A stretch of 64,000 nt of DNA from Saccharibacillus brassicae (GCF_006542275.1 NZ_CP041217.1:1597501-1661500), one strand, 5' to 3'. Shown: positions 7,696 to 16,893, numbered from the stretch's first letter. Translations and numbers: made by a program. The notes: generated by a model not told the origin, from the letters alone.

Positions 7696-9735
7696 TTATT
7701 CGGCGTCGGCCGATTCGGCGTTTTCCGCGTCCGCGCTTTTTTTCGGTCCGTTTCCGTCGAGGCCGTACGTCTCGTCATAAGCGTCGAAGATCGCGCGTGC
7801 GATCGGCGCGGCGCTCTCCGAACCGAAGCCGCCTTCCGGCACCATCACGGCGACGGCAAGCTTCGGATTTTTGCGCGGAGCATAGGCGATAAACACGCCG
7901 TTGTCGACCTGCTTGCCATTCAGGTCCTGGGTGGACGTACCCGTTTTGCGGGCAAAATCGTAGGCGAAGTCGCCAAACGAATCGTCGACTTTGGTCTTCA
8001 TGCCGCGTTGGATCGCTTCCCAGTAAGCATCCGGGAATTCGGCTTTGTTCAATACGGTAGGCACGTCTTTTTTGGTGACCACGCCGTCGGGACCGACGAT
8101 TTTGCTCACCAGATGCGGCTGCATGCGCGAGCCCCGATTGGCCAGCATCGCCGTGTACTGCGCGAGCTGAAGGGTCGTGTATTTGCCTTTTTGGCCAAAG
8201 GAAGCAAAAGCCATCCGCGACAGCACGCTGCTGCCGTCTTTCGTATTGAAGTAATCGGCCGCTCCGGCCCATTCGCCCGGCAGGTCGACGCCGGTTCTGA
8301 CGCCGAGGCCGAACTCCTTCATGTATTTGTCCCAAATCTTGAGCGAATTGGCGCCGTCGCGATTGTACAGCGCTTCGCCGATCTTTTTAACCATGAATGT
8401 ATTGGAAGAACGTTCGATAGCGGTGACCGGGTTCAATATTCCGTACGGATGGCTGCCGGCGTTGCGGATCTTGTCCGTTCCTTTGCCGTATTCCGCGATG
8501 CCGGTATCGTTATACGTCGTGCCCAGCGTGATCAGCCCTTCTTCGAGGCCGATCAACACCGACAGCGGCTTGATCGTGGAACCGAGGTAGACGACGGACT
8601 CCGCCTTTTTGCCGGTATCGTTCGTCGGCTTCGAGCGGATCGCGCCGTTCAGGTACGAGTATTCCACGGCGTGATAATTATCGTCGCTGATCGAGCCCGT
8701 GCGGTAGACGTTGGCGTCGAAGTCGGGCATGTTCGCCATCGCCACGATATTGCCGCTGTCGATCTCCATCGCGACCGCCGAAGCGGAGACGGCTTTGGGC
8801 AGTTTCGACAGCTGGGCGCGCATCGCGTCTTCCGTCTTCATCTGCACGTTTTTATTGATCGTGCTCCACACGTCGCTGCCTTTGACCGGCGGTACGACTT
8901 CTTCCACGCCCTGCGCCGTGTTTTGCGCGCTGACGCCGATTTTGCGGTAGCCGTTTTTGCCGCGCAGCTCCTTCTGGTACTGCTGTTCGAGACCGAAATA
9001 GCCGACGTTTTCCGTCCGGCTGTACATCAATCCTTCGTCTTTTTGCGTTCGCAGTCCGGCAGCGATTTTTTTGTAGACGTCGATGCCGCTTTCGGCGCTG
9101 CTCACGGAATCGAATTTTTTGACATAGCCGATCGTTTGGACCGCAACCGTATCCGAATCGTAGCGCCGCAGCGTCTCTTCGGACACTTCGAACGACAGAA
9201 GGCCGGCATACTTATGCTTGTTTTCTTTGAAATAAGCCACTTCTTCGTCGCTGAGTCCGGTTTTGGCCGGTCTTGCGGAGTAGCCGTAGCTGTTGACGTT
9301 GTCGAGATCGAGCAGGTCTTTGCCGATCAGCTGCTCCATCGTCGGATTGACGATGTCTTTGCGCCCTTTTTGCTGAAACACGGCCAGAATCTCCTGCAGC
9401 GCGGCATCAAGTTTGGGGCGGTTCTTCAGACCTTCGCCTTTGCTAAAATCCTGCTCGAACGTCAGGTACAGCGTCTGCGTCGGTTCCGAATACGCCAGCT
9501 TGGCTCCGTCCGCCGAGTAGATCGTGCCCCGAACCGGCTTCATCGGGATATCCTGCGTCGCGCGTTCTTTCGCTTCTTCCTGAAGCTTGGGCGCTTCCAC
9601 GAATTGGAGCGCGGCGGTACGTATAATAATGACGGCAAACACGACGAATACGGTGAAAAAGAACAGGCTCATGCGTATGCCGAAATTCCGGCGCTTGCGA
9701 TGGTCTTCCTGTTCTTCCCTTGACCAGATTCTCAT
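7696..9735 (-). CDS. Class B penicillin-binding protein (PBP2/PbpA-PbpH type transpeptidase), copy 1
   Basis: 679 residues: short cytoplasmic basic segment, one membrane anchor (FFFTVFVVFAVIII near residues 25-40), a PBP-dimer/pedestal region, then a transpeptidase domain with the three serine-acyltransferase motifs STIK, SSN and KTG (ARKTGTS). Acts outside the membrane, cross-linking peptidoglycan; PBP2-type enzymes serve cell elongation. ATG 9735 is preceded by AAGGAGG. The C-terminus is Asp/Ala-rich. The next gene upstream encodes a close paralogue with the same motif spacing, so this is a tandem duplication. Confidence 0.9.
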   Translation of the reverse strand: MRIWSREEQEDHRKRRNFGIRMSLFFFTVFVVFAVIIIRTAALQFVEAPKLQEEAKERATQDIPMKPVRGTIYSADGAKLAYSEPTQTLYLTFEQDFSKGEGLKNRPKLDAALQEILAVFQQKGRKDIVNPTMEQLIGKDLLDLDNVNSYGYSARPAKTGLSDEEVAYFKENKHKYAGLLSFEVSEETLRRYDSDTVAVQTIGYVKKFDSVSSAESGIDVYKKIAAGLRTQKDEGLMYSRTENVGYFGLEQQYQKELRGKNGYRKIGVSAQNTAQGVEEVVPPVKGSDVWSTINKNVQMKTEDAMRAQLSKLPKAVSASAVAMEIDSGNIVAMANMPDFDANVYRTGSISDDNYHAVEYSYLNGAIRSKPTNDTGKKAESVVYLGSTIKPLSVLIGLEEGLITLGTTYNDTGIAEYGKGTDKIRNAGSHPYGILNPVTAIERSSNTFMVKKIGEALYNRDGANSLKIWDKYMKEFGLGVRTGVDLPGEWAGAADYFNTKDGSSVLSRMAFASFGQKGKYTTLQLAQYTAMLANRGSRMQPHLVSKIVGPDGVVTKKDVPTVLNKAEFPDAYWEAIQRGMKTKVDDSFGDFAYDFARKTGTSTQDLNGKQVDNGVFIAYAPRKNPKLAVAVMVPEGGFGSESAAPIARAIFDAYDETYGLDGNGPKKSADAENAESADAE

Positions 9736-9756
9736 CCCATCCTCCTTGTGCGGCAG

Positions 9757-9786
9757 GAAAAGGCGCCCTTCGACAGAGCGCCCCTT
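9757..9786 (-). terminator. Weak intrinsic terminator between the two PBP genes
   Basis: GGCGC/GCGCC stem extended by G-T and A-T pairs, then TTTT on the minus strand. It lies in the leader of the downstream PBP gene, so it may only attenuate read-through. Confidence 0.45.
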
Positions 9787-9867
9787 GCCGTTCCGAATTT
9801 TGCTTGCACCTTGCACGACCGCGTTTTGCGGCAGGTTACGGGTTAAACGCCGGCATGCTGCGGTTCG

Positions 9868-11946
9868 TTACGGATTCTGCCCTTCGGCCGCCGTATCGAT
9901 CGGCGTTCCGTCTTCATTGAACTGCTGCTGCGTTTTTTTGGCTACGCCGTCCAGACCGTACTCGTAATCGTAAGCGTCGAAAATTTTGCGCGCGATCGGC
10001 GCCGCGCTCTGGGAGCCGAAGCCGCCTTCCGGCACGACGACCGCCACCGCGAGTTTTGGGTTATCGCGCGGCGCGTAGGCGATAAATACGCCGTTATCGA
10101 TATTTTGATTTCGAATCCATTGGGTGGACGTACCCGTTTTACGTGCGTAATCGTAAGGGAAATCGTCGAATGTTTTTTCGAGTTTGGTATTCATGCCTTT
10201 TTGAACCAAATCCCAGTAGTCCGAATTGAATTCCACTTTATCGAGCACTTTACGCGGGAACTCCTTAACTGTTTTGCCGTTTTGATTCGTGATCTTCTTG
10301 ACCAGATGCGGCTCGAGTCTTTCGCCGCGGTTCGCAAGCATAACGGTGAACTGCGCCAGCTGCATCGTCGTGTATTTGCCCTGCTGGCCGAAAGAAGCGT
10401 AAGCCATACGGGTCAGGGTGCTTTCGTCATCGTTTGTGTAATCCGTCAGGCCGACTTGTTCGCCGGGAATATCGACTCCGGTCTCTACGCCCAGGCCGAA
10501 TTCCTTCATGTGTTTATCCCAGACGTCAATGACTTTGGCGGACCCGTATTTGTTCAACAGCTTTTTGCCGACCATATCGATCATGAACGTATTGGAAGAC
10601 TTTTCAATCGCTTGGCGAGGACCGATCCAGCCGAGATAATGTCTGCCGGCATTGGAAATCCCTTTTTTGTCGAACTCTCCGAGCTTCGTATTGCCGACGT
10701 CCATGTATCCGTCCGAAGGCGTAAACAACCCTTCCTGCAGACCGATCAGTACAGACAAAGGCTTGATCGTCGAACCCATGTACACAACGGACTCGGCTTT
10801 ATTCCGTTCATCGTCCGGCGCTTTGGCCCGAATCGTGCCGTTGATGTACAGATTCTCGATCTCGTTGAAATCTTCGCCGGAGATGCTGCCCGTTTTGTAT
10901 TTGTTGGCATCGAAGTCCGGCATGCTCGCCATCGCGACCACGTTCCCCGTATCGACTTCCATCGCTACCGCAAAGCCTGTCGAGACATAAGGGTGATCGC
11001 GTCTCAACACTTGAATCTGCTCGGCAATCGCTTTTTCCGTCTCGGTCTGAATCGATTTATTGATATTCATCCAGACGTCATTGCCTTTTTTGGGCGCGAC
11101 GATTTCTTCGGTTCCGCCTTCTTTGGCCATACTTTGCGGCGTAATCTCGATCCGTTTGTAGCCGTTTTTGCCGCGCAGGTATTCCTGGTACTGCTGTTCG
11201 AGCCCGTAATAGCCGACGATCTCGTCTTCCTGGTACTGAACGGTCGGATCGGCTCCGGAAGCCTGCTCTTTATAAATTTTTTGATAGAACGGGAAATTTT
11301 TGTTCTCCCGTACGCTTTTGAACTTGGACAGATAGCCGACCGTCTGCACGGCGACCGAATCGGTATCGTATTCCCGGGTCGCTTCTTCGACGACGTCGAG
11401 CGTCAGGATGCCTTTGAACTCGTTTTTGTGTTCTTTGAAATAGGCAATCTCCGGTTCGGTCAGATCCGTTCTGATCTTGCGCGGCGTGTAGCCGTAATGC
11501 TTGATGTTTTCGAGATCGAGGCGATCGCGGCTCAGCATCTCTTCAAGCGTCGGCTGCTCGCCGGACGGATTGAGTTCCTTGAACTTGGCCAGAATCTCGT
11601 TGACGGCTTTTTTGAGCTCGGGCCGGTTCTGAAGCCCTTTCTCGTTGTTATTCGCGTAGTTCTTCAGCGGCGTCGCGTACAGCGTCTGCGTCGGCTTGGA
11701 GTACGCGATCGGCACGCCTTCCGCCGACAGGATGTTGCCGCGGATCGGCTGCATCGGAATGTCGCGCGTAACCCGGCTGACCGCTTCCTGCTTCAGTTCG
11801 GGCCCTTCCACGAATTGAAGCATGGCCGTCCGGACGATGATGACGGAGAAGATGACGAATACGCTGAAAAAAAACAAATTGAGCCGAAGTCCGAAACTTC
11901 TCTGCCGGCGCACTTCGTTTTCCCGGTCTTTATCCTGCACTTTCAT
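9868..11946 (-). CDS. Class B penicillin-binding protein (PBP2/PbpA-PbpH type transpeptidase), copy 2
   Basis: 692 residues with the same architecture as its downstream neighbour: N-terminal anchor (LFFFSVFVIFSVIIV), dimerisation region, and transpeptidase motifs STIK, SSN and KTG. Conserved blocks such as FVEGPELKQEAVSRVTRDIP and YLRGKNGYKRI have clear counterparts in copy 1. In B. subtilis the paired PbpA and PbpH are redundant for rod-shaped growth; here the pair is adjacent, suggesting local duplication. ATG 11946 follows AGGAGG by 5 nt. Probably first of a two-gene unit with partial termination in between. Confidence 0.9.
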   Translation of the reverse strand: MKVQDKDRENEVRRQRSFGLRLNLFFFSVFVIFSVIIVRTAMLQFVEGPELKQEAVSRVTRDIPMQPIRGNILSAEGVPIAYSKPTQTLYATPLKNYANNNEKGLQNRPELKKAVNEILAKFKELNPSGEQPTLEEMLSRDRLDLENIKHYGYTPRKIRTDLTEPEIAYFKEHKNEFKGILTLDVVEEATREYDTDSVAVQTVGYLSKFKSVRENKNFPFYQKIYKEQASGADPTVQYQEDEIVGYYGLEQQYQEYLRGKNGYKRIEITPQSMAKEGGTEEIVAPKKGNDVWMNINKSIQTETEKAIAEQIQVLRRDHPYVSTGFAVAMEVDTGNVVAMASMPDFDANKYKTGSISGEDFNEIENLYINGTIRAKAPDDERNKAESVVYMGSTIKPLSVLIGLQEGLFTPSDGYMDVGNTKLGEFDKKGISNAGRHYLGWIGPRQAIEKSSNTFMIDMVGKKLLNKYGSAKVIDVWDKHMKEFGLGVETGVDIPGEQVGLTDYTNDDESTLTRMAYASFGQQGKYTTMQLAQFTVMLANRGERLEPHLVKKITNQNGKTVKEFPRKVLDKVEFNSDYWDLVQKGMNTKLEKTFDDFPYDYARKTGTSTQWIRNQNIDNGVFIAYAPRDNPKLAVAVVVPEGGFGSQSAAPIARKIFDAYDYEYGLDGVAKKTQQQFNEDGTPIDTAAEGQNP

Positions 11947-11988
11947 GGGCGCCTCCTCTTGGTGTTCCTTGACCGCAGGGTGATGAAT

Positions 11989-13179
11989 CTACAGCACGCT
12001 CTGCTTGATATGGGTATCGGCAAAATTTTCCCGGTCGAACCAGTCTCCCCCGGATGCCCAGGTCGGATCGAGTTCGATCCAGCGTTGTTCTCCCGGAATG
12101 TACACTTCGTTCCAGGCATGCGAGCCGTAACCGCCCCGCCCGTCCGATCCGAGCCCGGTCACGACGCGAACCTGCAGCCCGACCGAACGAGCCATCATCG
12201 CGTACAGGCGGGCGTAATCGATACAGACGCCCCGGCGCGTGTCGTACGTGCTGCGCGGCGTCTGCTCGCGCCAGATGCCTTTGTTTTCGTAATCGCCGAC
12301 TTTGTCGTAATCGTACTGAATCCGGCTGCCGACCCAATCGTACAACCGCTCGGCTTTTTGTAGGTCTGCGCCGGTTCCCGCGATATCGATCGCGGCTTGG
12401 CCGATGTCCGAAGGGATATTCCGGTCGATCACGTCGTACCGCTGCCGCAGGATGCCGTCGAGTTCTTCCGCCGCCGACGCCGTCAGCACCGGCAGCTTGC
12501 CGCTGATCCATTCGCCGGCCGCCGGTTCGAACACTTTCTGCGCCGCGTAGCGGTAAGCCGGCGACGCTTCGGCGTAGCGGGTCACCGGACTTGCGGGCAG
12601 CAGCGACGCGAACACGAACAGCAGCGCCAGCAGCAGCGCGCCCCGCCAGGCGCCGGCCACGAGGCCGAGAGCCGCTCCGCCGATCCGGTCCAGAAACGGA
12701 CCGCTCTGGCGCCGCTTGCCTTTTTTGCGGGGCGGCTCTTCCACGGTCGTGCGCCATCTGCCGAGCAGCGACAACCCGGTCACGCAGACCGGGTAGATCA
12801 GCACGAACAGCAGCGCCACCCGCAGCAGGGAAAAATCGGATACGAAGCCGAGCAGCGCATACCCGGCTTCTCTCCAGGCGGGCAGTTCGCCCGCCGGCAT
12901 GTCCAGCACGGTCCGGTCGGCCCAGTCCCGCGCATAAGGCGAAGCCCAGCCGGCCAGCAGCAGCGCGGCCAGAATGCCCAATACGCGCATCAGCAGGCGG
13001 CCGACCATGCTGCCAAGACCCGCTGCCGTTCTCTTCGTGCCCAGATACGCGCCGCGAAAGACCGACAACACCAGCACCGCGAGCAGCAGCAGGGTCACGA
13101 TATCCGTGCTTAGCCAAGGCAAAACGTCCACCTCCCGAATATTGGACGCCTGGGCGGTCAAGTTCCCCTGCGCCGTCAT
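11989..13179 (-). CDS. Membrane protein with CvpA-like N-terminus and extracellular transglutaminase-like domain
   Basis: 396 residues. The first about 200 contain four to five hydrophobic segments arranged like CvpA/colicin V production proteins. The C-terminal 180 residues form a transglutaminase-like (papain-fold) domain with the triad in RRGVCIDYARLYAMMAR (Cys), GSHAWNEVYI (His) and WIELDPTW (Asp). Such domains usually act as proteases or amidases rather than cross-linkers. The ATG overlaps the stop of the upstream membrane protein (ATGA), so the two are co-translated. Its place directly before two PBP genes hints at cell-wall work; that is inference. Confidence 0.8.
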   Translation of the reverse strand: MTAQGNLTAQASNIREVDVLPWLSTDIVTLLLLAVLVLSVFRGAYLGTKRTAAGLGSMVGRLLMRVLGILAALLLAGWASPYARDWADRTVLDMPAGELPAWREAGYALLGFVSDFSLLRVALLFVLIYPVCVTGLSLLGRWRTTVEEPPRKKGKRRQSGPFLDRIGGAALGLVAGAWRGALLLALLFVFASLLPASPVTRYAEASPAYRYAAQKVFEPAAGEWISGKLPVLTASAAEELDGILRQRYDVIDRNIPSDIGQAAIDIAGTGADLQKAERLYDWVGSRIQYDYDKVGDYENKGIWREQTPRSTYDTRRGVCIDYARLYAMMARSVGLQVRVVTGLGSDGRGGYGSHAWNEVYIPGEQRWIELDPTWASGGDWFDRENFADTHIKQSVL

Positions 13180-13613
13180 TTCCGGCTCTGCGCGGCGCGG
13201 ATCAGGGCATTCACCTGTTCGCCGCGTTCCCATTCCCCGAGCGCGATGCCGCGATACGTGACCTTGACGGTCGACGCGTTCGGGCGGCCTTCAAGCTTGA
13301 GACTCGTCGTTTTGACCGTAAAAGAACCGTCTGCGCCGCTGTCGAACACGGCTTCCGCCGCTTCGTCCCTGAGCATGTTCAACGCCTCGCCCTGAAGCTT
13401 GGCCACCGCTTCGTTCTTGACGTCCGTTACCGTATGCTGAATTTGATCGAGCGACACGCCGCTGTACACGATCAGCGCCACGACGATCACGATCGCGATC
13501 GCCCATTTGATCATCGTTTTTATAAGGTTTATGACCAACCATACCGCTACGAGCGCAATCAGAAGAATCAGCCAGTTCTGCCTGGCGAATTCGATCCAGA
13601 CTTCCGTATTCAT
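13176..13613 (-). CDS. Uncharacterised membrane protein
   Basis: 145 residues with two closely spaced hydrophobic helices near the N-terminus (about residues 14-30 and 36-52) and a soluble remainder with alternating polar strands (SFTVKTTSLKLEG). No family recognised. ATG 13613 has GGAGG 9 nt upstream. Its last codons overlap the start of the transglutaminase gene, so the product is likely a partner of that protein. Confidence 0.7.
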   Translation of the reverse strand: MNTEVWIEFARQNWLILLIALVAVWLVINLIKTMIKWAIAIVIVVALIVYSGVSLDQIQHTVTDVKNEAVAKLQGEALNMLRDEAAEAVFDSGADGSFTVKTTSLKLEGRPNASTVKVTYRGIALGEWERGEQVNALIRAAQSRK

Positions 13614-13819
13614 CAGGCTTTGCCTCCGTTCTTCCTTCGTATTTCCGCGCGCTCCGCCCCCCTCGTTCGCAGCGGTTCGCGCGCCTTTTGATTATACAGG
13701 AAAAAAAGGCCCTCTGTCAGCTTTCGCCGCATTCTTCCGCCGCCTTTTGCATTCCGGTTTCCGGCCCGGTACACTGTATAAAAACATCCTATTCGATTGA
13801 AGCAGGAGGTACATCCCTT

Positions 13820-14182
13820 ATGCCGATCACCGTCATCGTAGAAGGCAAGAACGACCGCAGCAAGATTCGGCGTCTGCTCGACGAGAACATCCGGATCTTG
13901 TGCACGTTCGGAACGCCCAACGCCGCCCGGTTGGAATCGCTGTACCAGGAAGCGAAGCACGACGAAGTGTATCTGTTTCTCGATAACGACTCGTCCGGAC
14001 GGAAAATCCGGGCGCTGCTGTCCGATCTGTTTCCGGACGCGGACCATCTGTATACGCGCCGCGGATACGCGGGCGTCGAAGGCACCCCGGACGAATACGC
14101 AGTCCAGCAGCTTGAGAAGGCCGGACTGGACGAGTTTATCCGCTACCCGGACACGATGCTGCCCCGCACCGGGCATGAATAA
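13820..14182 (+). CDS. Stand-alone TOPRIM-domain protein (YusF-like)
   Basis: 120 residues, nearly all one TOPRIM fold: the conserved glutamate in ITVIVEGKNDRSK and the acidic pair in VYLFLDNDSSGRKIR, which bind Mg2+ in primases, topoisomerases and RNase M5. Small stand-alone TOPRIM proteins are common in Bacilli and RNase M5 (rRNA processing) is the best-known relative, but this one lacks the M5 C-terminal part. Start fixed by AGGAGG 9 nt before ATG 13820. Single-gene unit ending in a hairpin terminator. Confidence 0.8.
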   Translation: MPITVIVEGKNDRSKIRRLLDENIRILCTFGTPNAARLESLYQEAKHDEVYLFLDNDSSGRKIRALLSDLFPDADHLYTRRGYAGVEGTPDEYAVQQLEKAGLDEFIRYPDTMLPRTGHE

Positions 14183-14219
14183 AGCCGTCTTCCGCTCCAT
14201 TGGGGGCGTAAGACGGCTT
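14182..14219. terminator. Convergent terminator between TOPRIM gene and ctaB
   Basis: Ten-base-pair stem AAGCCGTCTT/AAGACGGCTT. T tracts are short on both strands, so it is a moderate bidirectional terminator. Confidence 0.6.
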
Positions 14220-14257
14220 GGCAGGACGCGGTGCGCATCGAGTCGATCACGATCGGA

Positions 14258-15193
14258 TCAATGCGCCGTGTCGATAATCATCAGCAGGAACGTGACCATC
14301 ATGTAATAGATGGAGTACATGAACACTTTTTTGCCCCAGGCGTCCGGGTCCTGGCCTTTGGCCAGTCCTTTGACGGCGAAGTACAGCCACAGCGCCGTGA
14401 TGGCGACCGAAGCGACGGTGAAGATCATGCCGACGTATCCGTACGCGTACATCAGAATCGGTACCGGCAGCAGCAGCACGATATAAGGCAGCATCTGCCA
14501 TTGGGTGCGGCGAATGCCTTTGACGACCGGCAGGATCGGGAAGCCCGCTGCGCGGTATTCCTCGACGCGGCGAATACCGAGCGCCCAGAAGTGCGGCGGC
14601 TGCCAGAGGAACATCCACAGGAACAGCAGTACGGCGCCCATGTCGATTCGGTTCGTGACGGCGACGTAACCGATGACCGGAGGCATCGCGCCGGAGATTC
14701 CGCCGAGCGATGTGCTCCACGTAGACGTGCGCTTGAGCCACATCGTGTAGAGTACGACGTAGGCGAACATGCCGATCGCTCCGCACACGCCGGTCAATAC
14801 GCCGCAAAATCCGAATAAAATAGCCAGTCCGAGCACGCCCAGCACGATGCCGTAGGTCAGCACGATGCGCGGCGCGATTCTGCCGGTCGGCAGCACGCGG
14901 TTCTTGGTCCGTTCCATTTTGGTATCCATCTCGCGGTCGAGATAGTTGTTGAACACGCCGGATGCCCCGACGATCAGCATCGTGCCGGCCAGCGTCGCAA
15001 TCAGATTCGCCCAGTTGATGTTCCACTGCGAAGCCAGCCAGAATCCGGCCAGCGTCACGAACAGGTTCGAGCGCAAAATGCCCGGCTTGGCCAAGGTGAC
15101 GAAATCTCGCCACGTTACCCGCGCGTCTTCGTGTTCCGAGACAGGGGCGGCTTCCGAAGCTGCATAATTTAACGATTTGCCCACGCTTGTCAT
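14258..15193 (-). CDS. ctaB: Protoheme IX farnesyltransferase (haem O synthase)
   Basis: About 311 residues, UbiA-type prenyltransferase with many hydrophobic segments. The Mg2+/farnesyl-diphosphate motif NNYLDREMDTKMERTKNR is present, and the second loop reads YTMWLKRTSTWST. It converts haem B to haem O for terminal oxidases. Start is uncertain: ATG 15193 has AGGAGG only 1 nt upstream, so the GTG three codons later (15184, 10 nt from AGGAGG) may be used. ctaA and other cytochrome oxidase genes are not nearby. A hairpin with a short T run lies in the upstream region (15255-15280) and may be a leader structure. Confidence 0.92.
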   Translation of the reverse strand: MTSVGKSLNYAASEAAPVSEHEDARVTWRDFVTLAKPGILRSNLFVTLAGFWLASQWNINWANLIATLAGTMLIVGASGVFNNYLDREMDTKMERTKNRVLPTGRIAPRIVLTYGIVLGVLGLAILFGFCGVLTGVCGAIGMFAYVVLYTMWLKRTSTWSTSLGGISGAMPPVIGYVAVTNRIDMGAVLLFLWMFLWQPPHFWALGIRRVEEYRAAGFPILPVVKGIRRTQWQMLPYIVLLLPVPILMYAYGYVGMIFTVASVAITALWLYFAVKGLAKGQDPDAWGKKVFMYSIYYMMVTFLLMIIDTAH

Positions 15194-15438
15194 TCCTCCT
15201 CTTAGGTTCCGATCCGCAAAAACGTACATGCGAAATGTATACGATAATGGTTAAAACCGGCTTTTGGCAAGCCGGGATAAAGTATCGCTATGAATTTTAT
15301 CATATCAAAGCCCCTTTCGATTGCCAACGATTCCCGAAACAAGTTCGATAATTTGACAATTTCATGAGATTTTCACGGCATTCTCAAAAAAAGATGTGGA
15401 ATTTTGTTGGAAGACGGGTACGAAAAACCGACGAAAAT

Positions 15439-15469
15439 TTGGCTCTATCCCGAAAAAATAAGGTATAAT
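15439..15469 (+). promoter_or_regulatory. Promoter of small membrane protein gene
   Basis: Consensus TATAAT at 15464-15469, with TTGGCT 19 nt upstream; the transcript would start about 30 nt before the ATG at 15504. Confidence 0.5.
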
Positions 15470-15503
15470 GGAACAAAGTCGAATTTAAAACGGAGGTTTT
15501 CCG

Positions 15504-15710
15504 ATGAATAAAGGTCTTGCCCTATGGTTCGCCGTTTCTTCGATGGCTCTCGTCACGCTGTGCGCCATCCTTATTAATGAGAGCGCTTGGCTCGCGCTTG
15601 GCGTCGGCGTCGTTGCCGTGCTCAATATCGGCTGGGGCTTCATTACCAAAGCGCGTATCCAGCGCAAACTGGGCGTCTCCGCGGCGCCGCAGGAAAAGCC
15701 GCTTCATTAA
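15504..15710 (+). CDS. Small uncharacterised membrane protein
   Basis: 68 residues with two hydrophobic helices (LALWFAVSSMALVTLCAIL and LALGVGVVAVLNIGWGFI) followed by a basic tail. No family recognised. GGAGG lies 8 nt before the ATG and a consensus TATAAT is upstream, so the frame is well supported despite its size. Followed, after about 100 nt without a recognisable gene, by a bidirectional terminator. Confidence 0.7.
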   Translation: MNKGLALWFAVSSMALVTLCAILINESAWLALGVGVVAVLNIGWGFITKARIQRKLGVSAAPQEKPLH

Positions 15711-15813
15711 TTACAGACGAACGGCAATTACGGATGAACGACCCTTGCACATGCACGAACGACGGCCCGCCTTTTCAGGAGGCCAGGCTCGTTTACCAAT
15801 CATCCGGCACGCC

Positions 15814-15852
15814 AAAAAGCCGCTGACCCGTCAAGACGGATCAGCGGCTTTT
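15814..15852. terminator. Bidirectional terminator between the small membrane protein gene and trpS
   Basis: AAAAAGCCGCTGA...TCAGCGGCTTTT hairpin with A and T runs on either side, so it can stop transcription from both strands. Confidence 0.85.
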
Positions 15853-15903
15853 CCATGTTCGGACTGTGCGTAAGGGATCGCTGTATGGAAAGGGCGCGAG
15901 CGA

Positions 15904-16893
15904 TCAGAACTTCGGCATGAAGCCCATACGGTCGCGCACGCCTTTCATCGTCTCTTCGGCTACCGCTTCCGCGCGCTCCGCGCCTTTGGCCAAAATGCGC
16001 TTGATCTCGCCCGATTCGCGGATCTCGCTGTAGCGCTGCTGGAGCGGCTCAAGCACCGATACGACGGCTTCGCCCAGCTCTTTTTTGAACGCGCCGTACA
16101 TTTTGCCTTCGAACTGCTCCTGCACCTGCTGAAGGGAGCTGCCCGTGCATTCCGCGTAGATGCCCATAAGGTTGCTCACTTCCGGCTTGGTCGCCGGGTC
16201 GTAGCGCACTTCGCCGCCCGAATCGGTCGTCGCCCGGTTGAACTTTTTGCGGATCACGTCCGGCGGATCGAGCAGCGCGATGTAACTGCCCGCATTCGCG
16301 CTGCTTTTGCTCATTTTTTTGGAAGCGTCGTCGAGTCCCATGATCCGCGCGCCGACTTTCGGGATGTACGGTTCCGGCACGGTGAAGAAATCCCCGAACC
16401 GGCTGTTGAAGCGGCCGGCCAGGTCGCGCGTCAATTCCAGATGCTGCTTCTGGTCTTCGCCGACCGGAACCAGATCGGCCTGGTACAGCAAAATGTCTGC
16501 CGCCATCAGCGCCGGGTAGACGAACAACCCCGCGCCGACGGAACCTTTGCCTTCCGACTTGTCTTTGAACTGGGTCATCCGCTCCAGCTCGCCCATGCCG
16601 GTCAGCGTCGTCATCAACCAGCCCAATTCGGCATGCTGCGGCACATGCGACTGCATGAAGATGTTCGACTTCTCCGGATCGATGCCGGCTGCCGCATACA
16701 GCGTCGCGACCGATTCCGACTGCTCGCGCAGCGCGGCCGGGTCCTGCGGCACGGTGATCGCGTGCAGGTCGACGACCGAGAAGAAGCACTCGTGGTCGTG
16801 CTGAAGCGTCACGAAATTTTTGATCGCCCCGATGTAGTTGCCGATGGTCAGCTGACCGCTCGGTTGAATGCCCGATAATACTTTTTTCATCAT
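15904..16893 (-). CDS. trpS: Tryptophanyl-tRNA synthetase
   Basis: 329 residues, class I synthetase. The HIGH-like motif is PSGQLTIGNYIGA near the N-terminus and the KMSKS loop is KKMSKSSANAGS around residue 190; DLHAITVPQ and FMQSHVPQHAELGW are family blocks. Charges tRNA-Trp. Length matches bacterial TrpRS. Start at ATG 16893 with GGAGG 7 nt upstream; the following codon is a second ATG. Expression is controlled by a tRNA-sensing T-box leader immediately upstream. Confidence 0.95.
   Translation of the reverse strand: MMKKVLSGIQPSGQLTIGNYIGAIKNFVTLQHDHECFFSVVDLHAITVPQDPAALREQSESVATLYAAAGIDPEKSNIFMQSHVPQHAELGWLMTTLTGMGELERMTQFKDKSEGKGSVGAGLFVYPALMAADILLYQADLVPVGEDQKQHLELTRDLAGRFNSRFGDFFTVPEPYIPKVGARIMGLDDASKKMSKSSANAGSYIALLDPPDVIRKKFNRATTDSGGEVRYDPATKPEVSNLMGIYAECTGSSLQQVQEQFEGKMYGAFKKELGEAVVSVLEPLQQRYSEIRESGEIKRILAKGAERAEAVAEETMKGVRDRMGFMPKF

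Noticed and set aside
7573-9723. Long plus-strand open frame of 716 codons opposite the first PBP gene
   Set aside because: Antisense shadow in GC-rich DNA; Arg/Phe/Val-rich, no ribosome binding site, while the minus strand encodes an intact PBP with all motifs.
10105-12363. Plus-strand open frame of 752 codons opposite the second PBP
   Set aside because: Shadow of a well-supported gene; composition rich in Arg, Phe, Asp and His typical of antisense frames.
15734-15826. 30-codon frame with a CTC motif after the small membrane protein gene
   Set aside because: No ribosome binding site and it runs into the terminator hairpin; not supportable.
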